Below are positions 22,215 to 37,200 of a stretch of 64,000 nt of DNA, in pieces. Each line of letters begins with the position of its first letter. Position 1 is the first letter of the stretch. This DNA is from Rotaria sordida. Taxonomy: Eukaryota > Rotifera > Eurotatoria > Philodinida > Philodinidae. The stretch is taken from assembly GCA_905250125.1 (NCBI GenBank), contig CAJNOL010000297.1, positions 102,815-166,814 on the forward strand, given 5' to 3'. The notes beneath the pieces were generated by a model. That model saw only the letters and a list, made by a program, of their open reading frames with translations, ran no database searches and was not told the origin of the DNA. The position numbers and the translations under genes were made by a program.

Positions 22215-25200
22215 ATGGTAACACGTCAAGATAAATGGTGGATAACAATGTCAAATATAGACATTAAACAAAATCGACATGAAAATATCAAAATAAATAT
22301 AGGTGAACATGTCAAACAAATTTTTTTCGAACATTTACAAGGTAAAAAACAAAAAAAGAAACTTGAATAGTTCAGAGATGTTTAAATACGTTTCACTATA
22401 TATATATATATATATATATTTTTTTCTTATCTGTAAATAAAAATTCGAAGAGTAAGAGAAGCAATAAAAAATAAATTAGTTAATAACTATTTAACAAAAT
22501 CCATATAATTTTATTTTTTGTTGAAAAAAAAAAGTGAGCATTTAAATGGTGTCAGTTGCTTGCACTTAACAACAACCTTAAATTTTATTTGGTGCAATAA
22601 AAAAACAACTTATTCGTTTTTCTTACTTGATGGTATATAGAGACATTTTGTATGTATTCAAAAAAACATGAAATTCAAGTGGTAAAAGTTGAGTAGTGAA
22701 AAAGAGAAAAAAAATTTTCGACATCTACAAAATCTTTTTTGATGTATGTTGAAAAAACATCATTACCGACGACGTCTGTTTAATGAATAAATGGAAGTAC
22801 CCACCTTTAAATTACCCCATATTCTTCCCTCGTCAAATAGTTATATTCATAGTGATAGATCTTCGAATATTAAACTCGGTAGGATAAATAACTTTCAACA
22901 AAAAAAAAACCAATATTCTTTTTGTTTTTTGTTTTGTTTTTGTTAATAATTTGTATATTAATTTTAAAAAAAAAGGTACTAATTCATATGAAGAATGGCG
23001 TGCAAATATTCATCGAGAATTAGAAGAAGATCTTCAACGACAAGTACGAGAACTTCTTGAAGAAACTGATCGACAAGAACGTTTATCTAAATTCCAACGA
23101 CAATATATTCGGTAAGAAATAAACTTAATTATATAAATCAATATTTATTATATTGAGAATTTATTTTTTATTTATCGGATAGAAAAATAAAACATCGAAT
23201 CGAAATTAAAATCAAATAAAAAACATTATTTCGTCATTTATTAACGATATAATAAGAGTCTAAAGCAATTAAGTTGAATAAATATTCTGATATAGAATAT
23301 ATTTTGACATAATCAAATATCGATTTATATTAAATATAATAGATATTAAAAAAACTAATGATTATTTTAAAATATTTAATTTAAATTAACTATAATTATA
23401 AATAGGATAATCATATTGTTTCATTCGATAAATATCTAACAATCATAATTTCACATATTCGATATTTCTCATTACTACATAGATAAATATTTAAATATCT
23501 TCTATCGAATTAAATATATTTGTCTATCTTAAATCTTTTTATGTAGGAACTTTATAGATTAAATATCGATAATAAGATGATTTATTTTGAAAAAATTTCT
23601 TATTTTATTATCGTAAATAAGTTCATATAGTTAAAAGATGAGACATAAAATATTTTTCTAAGTTAAAAAGGATTCTTTAATCGAATAATAAATAAACAAA
23701 TATGAAAAAAATATTTATATTTGCAAAAAACCGACAAATTAAAAATAAACTATAAAAATAAGATTAAAATAATATTCGGGAACTTTTTTATATTATTTTA
23801 TTCATATATTAGACAAAGAAAAATATTTCTTGACTAACGACATAAATTAATTTTCAAGAGTATTGATCATATTGATTTGAATTTTTTATTTTTGTTTTAT
23901 TCGAAATATTTTTTGTTGAAAATAAAACAATAATTAAATTAAATAAAGTTCTCATTCAACTTCCAATTGATCAAAAGAGAAAAAAAAATATGCTAGAAGG
24001 AAAAAGATTTATTTGATTGCTTTATTTTTTTTCCCCTCATATCTTACCTATCGGAAACAAAGAGTAATCAAATAAGAAAAAGAAGAAACAATTTTCTTTT
24101 TTCTTTTTTTCCAAACTTTATTTTATTTAAAAAAAAAATTTGTTTTTTTTAAAATGTCGATGATCTTTCGAATAAAAGGAGTTAATTTTTATTTATCTTC
24201 TCTCTCAAAAACTAGTGTTGATGAATGTTCACCACCAAAATCACAAGAATCTATTGATACATGGAATGAAATAAATCGTCGAAATGAAAATGTTCTTAAT
24301 CCAGCTAAATCAAAACATATATCACAATCACAAAATCATTTTTCAACTAATAATCATCATAATACATTAAATGATTTATCAGATAAACCATTTTATTTAA
24401 ATTCTTATCATAGTTATCGTCGTTTACCAGAATCATCACAAACTACAGATGATGAAATAAATATAAATCCATCAATATATATTCAAAAATATACAAATAA
24501 ACAACAATCATCGATTATTTCAAATACAAATGATTCATCAATTTTATTTGGTAATAGTATAATTAAATCTAATAAAGCATCTATTTTAAATATATTCGAT
24601 CAACAATTACTTGATGGTGATTATAAAAATAGTTATGTTAATAAACATGGTATTAGAATTGATGAAGATGGTCCATTTTGGCCAGATAATTATCAGATTC
24701 TTCATCCAACACCAAAATTTCTTAGTCGGGAATTGATACCAAAAGAATTTTATTTATCATCATCAATCACAAGTAAGAAAAGAAAAAAAAACGAGTGTTG
24801 ACAAATCTAATGTTTATTTTTGAGTTTGATGATTTTCTTTTTTAACGTTTGATGAAGAGAAAAAAAAAGTAAAAGTAGATGAAATTGATTAAGTAAAATA
24901 AAATGCGTTGTGGACAATTAATTAATTCTTGATAAGATTATTGTTATTATTATTATAATGAACAATATGATTATTTGATTAATTCAATAAAAGAATATTT
25001 ACATAATAAACGTTTTTTATTATATTCACCATGGAAAATAAATGTTAATAATTCAGGTCCATTTTGACCAAGAGAATATCCTATTAAATATGCAACACTT
25101 TCACATTTATCTAGGAAATAAAATATAAAAGATTGAAAAGAATCTTATCGATTTTTAGAAAGCAATAATCGACAAACATATGATAATCAACCAGCTATAT

Positions 25201-28200
25201 ATAAATATCAAGATACATTAAAACATCCTATTATCGTTTATGATATGGATAAATCAGCAAGAGTTCAACAAATAAAACAATCTGATTATGATCAAACATG
25301 TCCTCAATTAATATTTGAATCACGATTTGAAGGTGGAAATTTACGACAAGTTAGACGTGTGTAAGAATAAATTTAAAAAAACAAAATTTTTTTTTCTTTC
25401 TTGTTGAGATTTTCAAGTAACACTTTCATTTTTGTAGAGGTCAATTTGAATATGAACTTATTCTTCGACCTGATCTTTATACTCGAAGACATACACAATG
25501 GTATTATTTTCGTGTACAAAATATGATTGCAAATATAACTTATCGTTTTCGGATTATTAATTTAATGAAAAAAAGTAGTTTATATAGTGATGGTAAGCTT
25601 CTTTTTTTTTTTTTTGATTTTTCAAAATTCTTTAATTAAACAATTTGTTTGCATAAGTATTGAATTTTTTAATTCTATTTACCGTTTCAATCCGAGCAGT
25701 TCATATTCACATAATAGAATTTGAGAATATATTTATTATTGAATATATACAATAAGACATTGGATTATTCATTGGAGATTATTTTTTTAAAAATAACTGC
25801 ATTTTACAACTATTTTAAATTGTGTATTTCATAATAGACTTTAAAATAAACAAAGAATTTCGAATTTTAATGTTTTTTTTTTTCTTAATAAATAGTCTCA
25901 AATTCAAAGAATTAAATATACCAATGGATTTTTTGGAATTTTTCTCAAAAGCAAGAAAATTATCTTTTTGTTTTTACATATAGAACAGTTAAAATATAAA
26001 ATATCGAACCTGTATACGATCATATATTTATAGTTTAAATCAAGTAAAACTGTGATATAATATGGTCGTAACTCTATTCAGAGAAAAATAAATACAATCG
26101 ATCGGTTTCACTGTTTTTGTTTGCAAACAGTCTTATTTATCTTCATTTGATATTTGTCATCAATCATATTGTTGCTGACAATTACCTTTATCTCAATTGT
26201 CAATAATGATTAGGATTTTGTTTTTGTAAGCCACTGATTCAAATAATAGATTTGAATAAGCAAAAAAAAACATTTGCTCAATAATAAGAGTATAAACTTA
26301 CTTTAAAAATTAGAAAGTATAACTAAATTAAACTTCTTCGTAGAATAGAAGAGATCAGGTCTTCTATTATGTGTTCGGCACAGCGTTCATACAATGAGGT
26401 CGTCTATAGCAGGCAGAACTTTTATGTAGTTTATTTATCTCTGAATCAAAATTCTAGAATATTTATGTCATTAATTAGCATATAAATATATATAGTTAAT
26501 ATCTTGAAAATCTATCAGTAACAGTTATCTAATTGAATATTTATTAGAGAAAAAAAATTCGCTTAAGAGTTATTGTCTCTGAAAAAATCGATATAAGCAT
26601 AATCCACGTATCTAAATATTTGATTTAAATTAATGATTTAACAAAATAGAATAATAAAAGTCATAGTAAGAATAAAATTGAAATGTATTAATTGTTGATA
26701 AAATAAGATAAATTGTTGATAAATTAGGTATGCAAATTCTTCTATTCTCTGAAGTTGATGCAAAAAAAGAATGTCGAAGTTGGTATCGTGTTGGCCATCA
26801 TATTAATTATTCTGAAACCAAACAACATTCATATAATTCATTACTTGAACGAGATATTAATTATTATGAACTTGATTTTCAATTAGTATGTTAAAAACAA
26901 AAACAAAAAACTTTCGAAATTATTTTTAATTTATCTTAGGAATTTTCACATTCTGGTGATACATGTTATATAGCTCATTGTTATCCATATACATATACAG
27001 ATTTAAAAGATGATTTAGAACATTTGTCAACGACAAGATCACGTGACATATTTCGTCGAGATATTTTATGTGAATCTCAAGCAGGAAATTCATGTTTTAT
27101 AATAACTGTAACAGATGAATGTAAGACAAAAAAAAATAAATAAATAATTGTATTCTTAAATTTATTTTTTAAAATTTTTTAAGCTGTACCATTACATAAA
27201 AAAAAAATTGTTTTTATTACTGCACGAATACATCCAGGTGAAACAAATTCAAGTTATATGATGCGCGGTTTACTTGAATTTATAACATCGAATGATAAAA
27301 CTGCTCAAGTATAAATTCAGTTGTTTTTTCTCAATAAATTTCAATAGAAAAAAAAAGTTTTTTTTTCTTCTTGTTTTTAATTAGAAATTACGATCAGAAT
27401 TAGTATTTAAAATAGTGCCAATGCTTAATCCTGATGGTGTTATTGTTGGTAATTATCGATGTTCATTAACAGGAAAAGACATGAATCGCAATTTTCGTCA
27501 TCCACGTAAACAAGCATTTCCTATTATTTATCATATAAAAGAACTTATACAAAATCTTCAACGAGAACGAAGAGAAGTACGAAATATTAATGAAACACCA
27601 GAAATAGAGAAGTTTGGAGATTTTTTTTGTCTATTTATATAGATATTGGCTTTTTGTGATCTTCATGGTCATAGTCGAAAATCGAATGTATTTGCCTATG
27701 GCTGTGATGGATGTGATGGACCACAACCGGATATGAAAAATTTTTTATATGCTCGAGTTTTACCATTTATTATGTCAAAAACGGTAAAATCTAAATGATT
27801 TCTATTGTTCAAATTGATCTAATTCATTTAATTTTGTTCAGTTTTGTTAGAATTAATTAGGACCTAAGAATTTGTTAAATTTCTGATATTTGGAAAGATG
27901 ATCTCTTTATATTTATTTTGACGATCAGGATATGTCAAGTAACTAATATATTCTAGATAATAATGCTGATCGATCTGAATTGAATTCTATTATTTCAATT
28001 TTGCTTGAAACAAAACCACTAATTTTGTCTTTTTTTTTATCTAATACTAATGATCGATTATGGAAATATCAGATTGATTAAGAATTTAATCAAGATTGTA
28101 AAAATGATAAGTTTTGATTTAATTGAACTCAATTAATTAAACAATATGTACGTATTGTAGATAATTGTGATGAGAGTCAATATAATCTACTCTTAATATG

Positions 28201-31200
28201 AATTATCAATAAGATTGATATTGTTAAATTGTCTGAAAAGTATGATTCGAATGTTACATAACGAATATGAAACTGTCTATCATTTTCAGATTGTCTATTA
28301 TATAAATAAATGTATTCTCATTTACTGATCATTAATGCTTCATAAATATAGGTATAGATGAGAAAAAATTGTCGATAATACATTATTTTCATGTTAGAAA
28401 TCGAAAAAGTGCTCATAAACCGATATACTTAGATCGTTGATAAATTTAGTAAGACATATCACTATTCCAGAAGAACAAATAAAAACTATAAATCGAATAA
28501 AATACTGATATCTCGGATCCGTCAATAACTTAAATGGATTAATTCATAAGGCTTTTATCAGTTGAACAAATAAGCGTATCTCTAATTTCATCGATAAATT
28601 TATATAATTGAAAAAAAAGTTGACAAAATAAAATGTTTTATTTATTAATTTTCAGGCACCAGATATGTTTGCATTTGATTATTGTAAATTTCACATACAT
28701 CGATGTAAAGAATCAACTGGCCGTGTTGTTATGTGGAAAGAAATGTTAATAAAAAATAGTTTTACATTAGAAGCATCATTTGCTGGAACAAGCATTGTGT
28801 AAGTTTTCTTCTTTTTTTAAATAATATCTAATGAACCAACATACTTAAATATTCAATCGATTTTTATTCTATCTTTTCATTATAAAGAAACTTTGATGAG
28901 ATATGAAAAAGACCTGAGAAAGATTCATTCCGTTAGACATTCATTCTCAATTTATGATTGTTTTACAGACTTGTCGACATTCGAAAAAAAATTCGAATAA
29001 CATTTTCTTAATCGGAGATTTTTCTTATTGATAAGCGTCAGTGTCAATAGGATATTCAAAAGTTTTCATCCAAAATCAATAGTTCTACCTCAAAATAATG
29101 AGTACTTCAGATAACTCAAGTTGATCGATTTGTTAATAAAACTATTCTCTTTTTAAAGTTCGATTATCTCGATAAAAAAAGATGATTGATCGATATATTT
29201 ACGTGTAAAATATATTTATTCTCTTTTTTTTTTTGTTTAGTTAATAATCCTTTTAAAACATTGTCTATATAAGTTATTTCTAAGATGTTGATCATCTCTT
29301 TTTATTCACATAAATCAATTTAATTAATTGGATAATAGAGAATTCATCAGGCAAATCAATTCGAAAATAATTCAAAATCTATAATAGATTTTCTCCTATA
29401 GGAAAGATATATTTTTGAGATCTGTCATCCTATATCTGTCTTTACTAATTATACAAAGTCAATTAAAGTAAAGACATACCTATAAGAGAGTCTATTAGAT
29501 CTTGCTTCTTTTTTGTGTTTGTATTTCCACTCTCACTTTCACCTTCAAAAAATAATTTTACACATAAGTGTCAACTCAACAGTACAACGTGTAGCAATGT
29601 TATAGCACGTGAAGCATCAGTTTATGTCAGAGAAAACAAATCTTTTTCAAGTTTTTTTTTTTTCATATCCGATCGAGATCTTCTTATAATGAAAAGATAA
29701 AAAATGCAAAGAGATTGAATATCTAAGAATGTTTGTTTGTGAATTTTGCAATTGAATTTATTTCTTAAAGAGAAAGACCATGTCATTTTAATATACAAGA
29801 TTATGAAAAATTTGGAGAATGTATTTGTAAATCATTAAAACAATATTTAGATGTTCTACACGATTCAACGTAACGATTAATCTTTTTTCTTTTTTCTATT
29901 AATAGAAACAAATTTCTATTTGTAGACGATTAGAATCAATATTTTTGGATATAACAAAAAATGTTCTTCATAGATTAGATAAAAATAAAATTCCATTTGG
30001 ATTATTACCTTCTCTTTATCCCGGTTAGTTTTATTCTCTCAATTTTATTAATAAATCTAAATTTTTTAGAAGAAAAACAATTAAATCAATCTGTAATATC
30101 AATTAATTCCGTAAGCAATTGTTTAGAAATTTTAACACAATGTCATGAAATAATCAATGATCAAGATGCTTCAAGGTTTTATTTTTTTTTAAATATAATA
30201 ATTTGAATTTAAAAAAAAAAAATTTATGTTAGTTCAAGTGATTCAGATAGTGATCCAGAAGGTGGTGAATTACCTGATATACCATATTCAAAAGAGAAAG
30301 CAATAACAAAGAAAAAATCAAAAAAAAAACGAACTGATAAATCGAATGAAGAACATCTTCAAAAATCAAATCGTAAACGTCAGGTAAAAATTTTTTCAAT
30401 AATATTAATCAAATATTATTTTTACTAATATAATCAATAACCTACTCATTACTTAGGTTAATCGTTCAAAATCTATGAAATTATCTAAATTGGTGAGAAT
30501 TTATTGTTGTGGAATTATCTATTTGTTTTCTTTCGATTGATATCATATTTATATGAAATAATAATTTCATTAGGGAAAAAATGAGTATAATAATGACCAT
30601 CAAATACGTGTATCGTATCCATTTACATCAGAAGTTGATATTAATTCACAACTAAAACTTTCACTTGCTGTTGATCAGGTTCAAAAAAAAATATTTTATT
30701 TAAATAACAATATCACATTTATTGATACTACACATATTTATATATATGATAAATATAGATATACATACTTTTTTTTTTTGACTTAAGGGTACCCTCCCTC
30801 CTTTTCCGCAATTTCTGGAAAAGGATCATGAGAAAAATTTCAAATTTTCAAAGCAGATAAATCTTGCTCAATATTTGTCTGCCTTTCTCCAAGATGGTAT
30901 GTTTGATCAAACTAAAAGTACTTTTACAAGCACTAGACATTGTTTGGACTAGGGAACCTTCTTTTTAAGAGCTAACAAAAATCAACAGAACAAGATTTTT
31001 TGAAACAAAAAAAAAAAAAATAAATATTCATTCCAAATAGTGTATAGTATATCTGAAAAAAGCTTCAACTCGATCGGACATATCAGATTGGAGAAACGAG
31101 ATTATCTAATGTTTGAAAACAAGAATTTTTTAATACGAACATCTATTCACTATATAAATACTATTTTAGCATGTAGAATCACAAATAAAAAAAAAACAAA

Positions 31201-34200
31201 AATTTTGTATCAGAAAAGGATGGGGATACCCTTAAACAATTGGTTTTTTGTTGTTGTTCTGTTTATTTAATGTTTTAAATATTATTTTTATTTAGATGGA
31301 TAAAACAACTCGAATGATACCAGAAAGAGGTTCATTATTTACAAGTAAATATGCAAAACGAAGTGGACACGGATTACCAATTTTTACAACTGAACGTGCA
31401 TTAGAACGTAGAAGTCAGGTTAGATTATTCAATTATTCAAATATATTATTTAGTAAACAATTAAATACTGATCTGCATCTCTATAGAGATTCTTTTTTTT
31501 TTAATTCACATCAACAACAGATTTGATTATTTCACTTGCAAACAGGTTAAGCTAATTTAAGGGGATTCCTTGATAAAATCCAATTTTTAGAAAAAAGTTT
31601 GAAGTTGAGTTTTTACCATAGGAAGATGCAGCGGAATTTCCTCTTTCGGAATATAATTATATATAGCTTTTCAGAAAAGGGCCAAATTTGAAGAGACTTT
31701 CGAAGCTATTTTCATCCTCCTCCATCATGTTTTTTTTAGGAATTTTTCTGTTTTTTAAAAGTTTATTAGTTTAGGAAACATTACCTTTTATCTGTTTCTG
31801 CATTGAATAAATGATTATATTTACTTAAATATGACCGACAGTGGTAGTTTAAATCATTTATTATAGTTTAAAAAGAATTACACTGACACACACATTATCA
31901 ATATAACATATTAATATCGTCTTTCCAGGTCAAGAAGTATGAGCCGGTTCCGACAGGAAAACACCAGAAATTGCTGGAACATGGAACCAATATTCCGACG
32001 GAAAATTTTCGGATCTTTTCTGATGGATTTCGGCGAATTTCCTGTCCTATCCGGTAGGAATCAGCGGGAGATCATCGGAAAAAATTGGGGAATTTCCAGC
32101 CGGAATACTGTTTTCGTATTCCAGTGATTTCCGGTGTTTTCCTGCCGGATACGGTGACTTTTTCCGCATCTGTCTTGTCGGTTCTAGTGAAATCCGATTA
32201 TTCTTGGAGATCGGAATCATTGACCTGGGTTTTCCTGGACTGAAATGAAAAAATTCATTTCTAAAACTTGTTTAGTGTCTCGACGTAAAAATGTTTTATA
32301 GGCTAAAATAACAGTAAAATGCCTATAACTCTGGAGGAAAAGTATATTGGACTTATTCCTTTAGGGTTTTTAATATATGACTGTGGTCTACCTTGTGCAG
32401 AGAATCCGAACTGGAAAGGAGTTTATTACTTGAAATATTTCTCTCATTAGACGAGAAAAATCTATGAAAATTTGATAGAGACATCGTACACTCTGAAAGT
32501 CCGTCTGTGTGAAGTATTTATTTGATAAAAGTTATAAATTTTTACTATTTTTAATAAAATAATATTTGTTTTTATTTATTAGAAAAATAATTCTCTTCTA
32601 CAAGATATTAATTATGATCAACAACTGGTAATTATTGTTTCTTTTATTAAAAAATAGAAAATATTGAATGGATATCAACCTCTAAACTATTTTTTTTTAT
32701 TTCAAATTAAAAAATCTCTTATAGAATATAATTAGGACTTATTGAGTAATGAAACTTTTTATTGTAAATTTGATCATTAAGAGTATTTATCAAACTAAAC
32801 TTTATATTACTATTTTCTACAAGATATACTTTTAAATATATCATCTAACAACAAAAAAATCAACTAAATATAGATGAAATCATTAATTGAACAGACGTCA
32901 CATCATTTAGAATTACAGAGAAAGAAAAAAACAGCTAAAACTAAACAATATATGAACTTTATTTAATAAATAGTCATATTTAGGATATTCTATCAACCAT
33001 TTTTCCCATATAGAAAAACAACAATAGATGGATTCATAGACATTCTTCAATTATTTCTATTAATAAATATGTTTACATTCAAACAATAAGATGATTTTGT
33101 ATCCTTTCATCGAAAAATTTTATTCAGAAGTATTTCATCAGGAAAAATCAATAGAAATTTGTATTAGATAAATGTTATTATATTAATATAAATGAGAGCA
33201 TAATTGAATAGTTGATAAGATAGCCTCAACAAAATATGATTCTAATATTTAATTAATATTATTAAAATATTCATCTTGAGATAAATAATCTTTTTCATAT
33301 CGTTTCATTTAATTAAGAATTTATTTATTCTGAAAAATAAATCTTTTTATTTTGTCGAGACTTGTTTATATTATTGTAAAGATGTTTCATCGTTGCTATT
33401 TTCAACACATTATCTTTCTTCAATTGATTAATCATTATGTAGAAGTTTCAATTGGAGATGAAGAGATTTTCATTAAGTCGTTGGTGGCAACCCTCCTATT
33501 TAGGCATATGTCAATGTGGAATTAGAGAAGGGCAATATTTACATGTACAAACTCTGATAAAAAGTGTTTTTGCTGTTCTTTCTACTGACTATAAGACTCG
33601 CTTTGAAAATGTTAGATAGTGAAATGACTCTATTGTTTATTTGTTTCTCTCCAAGGCAAGACTTCTTCAGTTTAACTCTGAAATTGTCCAGAAAAAAGAT
33701 TGTCTTGACGAAAAGAGAAAAAAAATTATGTTAATGAGAGAAGATAATTAATAGAGCTTCGATAAAATGAGAAGATATTGAAAAAGATGAATCATCAATA
33801 AATACATATCATTAAATAGAAAGAAAAAATAAATCCAACAAGTGTTCTATATCTCTGATGATCACACCTGTTATTAATAAGTATTAAAATATGACCATTT
33901 ATTAAATAAATAAAGTTTATATATATAAAGGAGTGCTCCAGAAATTCTCATCCATAGTACAATCTATAGACCTGAAGCTTTCTAGTTATGTAGTACTAAG
34001 CATGTTCAATAATCTTCCTAAGTTTCAAAGATTTTGCTTTTATTGAATGCAAGAACGATCAATTTTAAGAACGTGTCAGAATTTCTGGAACACAGTTTAT
34101 ACTAACGACGGAAGTACCCCAACTGATTAACTGCTTTTCAGCCCATACTTTGGGCACATAGAAGGGATCTCTAGGTTAGAATAATCCTAAAAGGATTACT

Positions 34201-37200
34201 CTACCAATGATTTTTATGGGCTGAGATATTGAATTTTCAGGTTTTAGAAGATAAGAAGGATTTCGATCCTCCATTATGATTATTTCGAAAACAAAAATGT
34301 GCTATTAACTAGAAATTCCATGATAAACTGACTGCATCATCAGCAAATTACTGTGAAATTTCTAGATTTTATTTCATTTCTATAAACCACACTGTTCTTT
34401 TTTCTATTATATCAATCATCATTACAGAGGTAGTGGTCCACGAATGAGACGAGATCACGTTTTCCGTCCATTTGTCTCATCTAAATCTTTTTTGATCTCG
34501 GACTATTGATCTTATCAACGAGAGTCAAAGGTATATGCCGCTGTCCAAGGATGGAATATTAGTAAAATACGCTCTAACCTACTCCAATCCTCGTTTAACT
34601 CGAAGATATTATCAATCGATAGAGCTTAAAATTCTCGACTCAGGAGACTTCGCTTTAAGCCATTTTATTTAAAAAACTTCGAACAAAAAGAAAAATCAAA
34701 TATCATTTCGAGCAGTCTATTCTAAGCCACTCCAACTCACGCTGATTCATGGTCATTTATAATGGAAAAATTTGTGTTGTCAATTGATAAGATTAGACAT
34801 ATTCGGATCAAATTAAAATTCTCACCGTCAAACTAATAAATTGAAAATATGAGCTGCTATTGACTTTTCCACGATCACGAAAAAACAAAAATAGACTCTA
34901 CTGAAATTTTGAATTACAGACATCTTACATAAACTGTACATATTAGAATAAGACTATCTCCGTCCCTACAAGTTAACAGTAGCTCATATTTTCAATTTGT
35001 TAATTTGACCCGAATATGTCTAATCTTAGTAACTGACAACACAAATTTTCCATTGTAAATGACCATGGATTAGCGTGGATTGGAGTAGCTTAGAATGGAT
35101 CGCTTGAAATGATATTTGAGTTTTTTTTGTTCGGAGTTTTTTAAATAAAATGGCTTAGAGTGAAGTCTCCCGAGTCGAGAATTTTAAGCTCTATCGATTG
35201 ATAATATCTTCGAATTAAACAGAGGTTGGAGTGAGTTAGAGTAAATTTTGGTAATACCCTCCGGATGTAAGAGACTAGAAATACCAGCTGACACTACGTC
35301 ACGTATTTGACCACTTGACATCTACTTCAACAGACAATGAAAGTTGTTCGCTCGATGTATATTCGTTGATATTCAACTTGACGATATCGTCATTAACTTA
35401 TCTTAACAAAATAATATAGTACAGTTGAATTCTCTTATTGACAATCAATTGTTGTCGCCTCAATTCATACCTATGATAAAGTATGCATGAGTCGCATCAG
35501 GGTACATCGATCAGCATCCAGGAGATTTTAAGTCTATCAACAAAGTTTGGTCTAATATTGATGCTAATGTTTGCAAACAGTTGAACTATCGTTTATTATG
35601 ATTTATTCAATGCAGTCATTGCTGAAAATCACTCTGCGTTGAATATGTCTTTGAAGCTTATCTCACTATCGTAATTAGATATGAGCTATCTTCTAGTGTG
35701 ATGCTATGATTTTTTAAAAAGTGATATCTATAAAAACTTGATTTTGTTCTGTCTAGGATTCCAAGAAAATGGCTGTGACTTATAGAAATGAAATAAAATC
35801 TGGAAATTTCATAGTAATTTGCTGATGATGCAGTCAGTTTATCATGAAATTTCTGGTTAACAGCATATTTTTGTTTTCAAGATAATCGCAATAGAGAATC
35901 GAAATTCTTTCCATCTGCTAAAACTTGAATATTCAATATCTCAGCTGATAAGAACCATGGATCCAAATCCTTTTAGGATTATTCTAGTATAGAGGATCCC
36001 TCTATGTGCTCAAAGTATGAGCTGAAAAGTGGTTAATCACTTGGGATACTTTCTCTGTAAGAAAAGAATATTTATGCCAAACATCATGTTTTGAATTTTA
36101 AGATGTCACATCATATTTCAAATGTGAAAATTGTTCCTATATTTAATGTTCTACAGGGTGGTTCAAAAGTAATTGGACAGTATTTGATTGCGAATAACTT
36201 TTGATAGGGATAAGACAGAGAGTTGTGATTTTCACTATTTGAAAGAGGAGATGAAGACGCATTGAACTATATAATATAAGATAATTTGATTTAGTTTTTT
36301 CAAGGATCTAACGTGACGTTTTTGAAAATCAATGTACTCTGTAAGGTGACAAGACTGAATTTATTCTGATAAAGTGTGCATTCGAACCGCTAGTCGAAAA
36401 CCGACAAAACTGTACAAAGGCCAGACTTTGAAAGTTACTTCTAAAGAAGTTGTAGGTATTCTACTCAAAATTCTGAGCCGATTTTTCTATTAATTTCTGT
36501 GAAAAAATCACTTTTACGCGTTTTTCTTATTTTATTCGAAACGATTTTTTTCGCAATCTTTTTAGAAAAGTGACTAAGAAAACTCTAGGACACATCTTAC
36601 AAAACACGTATAATATATAATTCTATATATCCTCATCTCCTCTTTCGAATAGTGAAGACCGCAGCTGTCTATCGTTATTCATATGAAAATTTATTCTCAA
36701 TGAAAGACTGTCAAATAACATTTGGATCACCCTGTATATTGAAATGTTAGTGAATTGATGTTCACTGTGAATTAGCATTGAAAATAACAAGTTTCATTAC
36801 TCAATCAATAATTTGATATAAGATATATTGATATTATATTTAATATAAAATAAATTTAGAGTGATGAATGTGATACCGATATAGGAACAGGTAAACTATA
36901 ACAAATTTTCAAATGAATAAATTTTGAAATAAATTGTTTAAGGTATTTATTTAACAAAAAGTAATCGTTCACAAATCGATAATTCAAATGTGATTGATAA
37001 AAATTTGCATATAAAACGAACAAGTTCACTTGTTTCATATCCACATAATGAATTAGTTAATTCATCATCTAATCAAATAATGACAAATAATATTTCATTA
37101 CAAACACCAATATTTCAAAATTTACCACAAAGACGATTAAAAATTCTTCATCGTTTTCAACAAGAAAATACTAAATCATTAAATAGAAATGAAATTGATC

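Larger units (their letters stand above)
34108..36057. mobile_element. long-TIR element with a second foldback nested inside
   Basis: Terminal arms of about 288 bp (34108-34395 and 35770-36057) are imperfect reverse complements, sharing GATTAA, TTTTCAGC, CATACTTTG, GATGATGCAG and TCATGAAATTTC blocks. Inside lies a further foldback (34552-35262). Between that and the right arm there is a stretch that may be a decayed transposase. The whole sits in the 4.2-kb AGBL2 intron 32628-36859. Long terminal arms plus an interior hint of coding suggest a former autonomous element. Confidence 0.75.

Noticed and set aside
31939-32127. 62-codon GC-rich frame
   Set aside because: By-product of the TTCCGG-rich foldback element.
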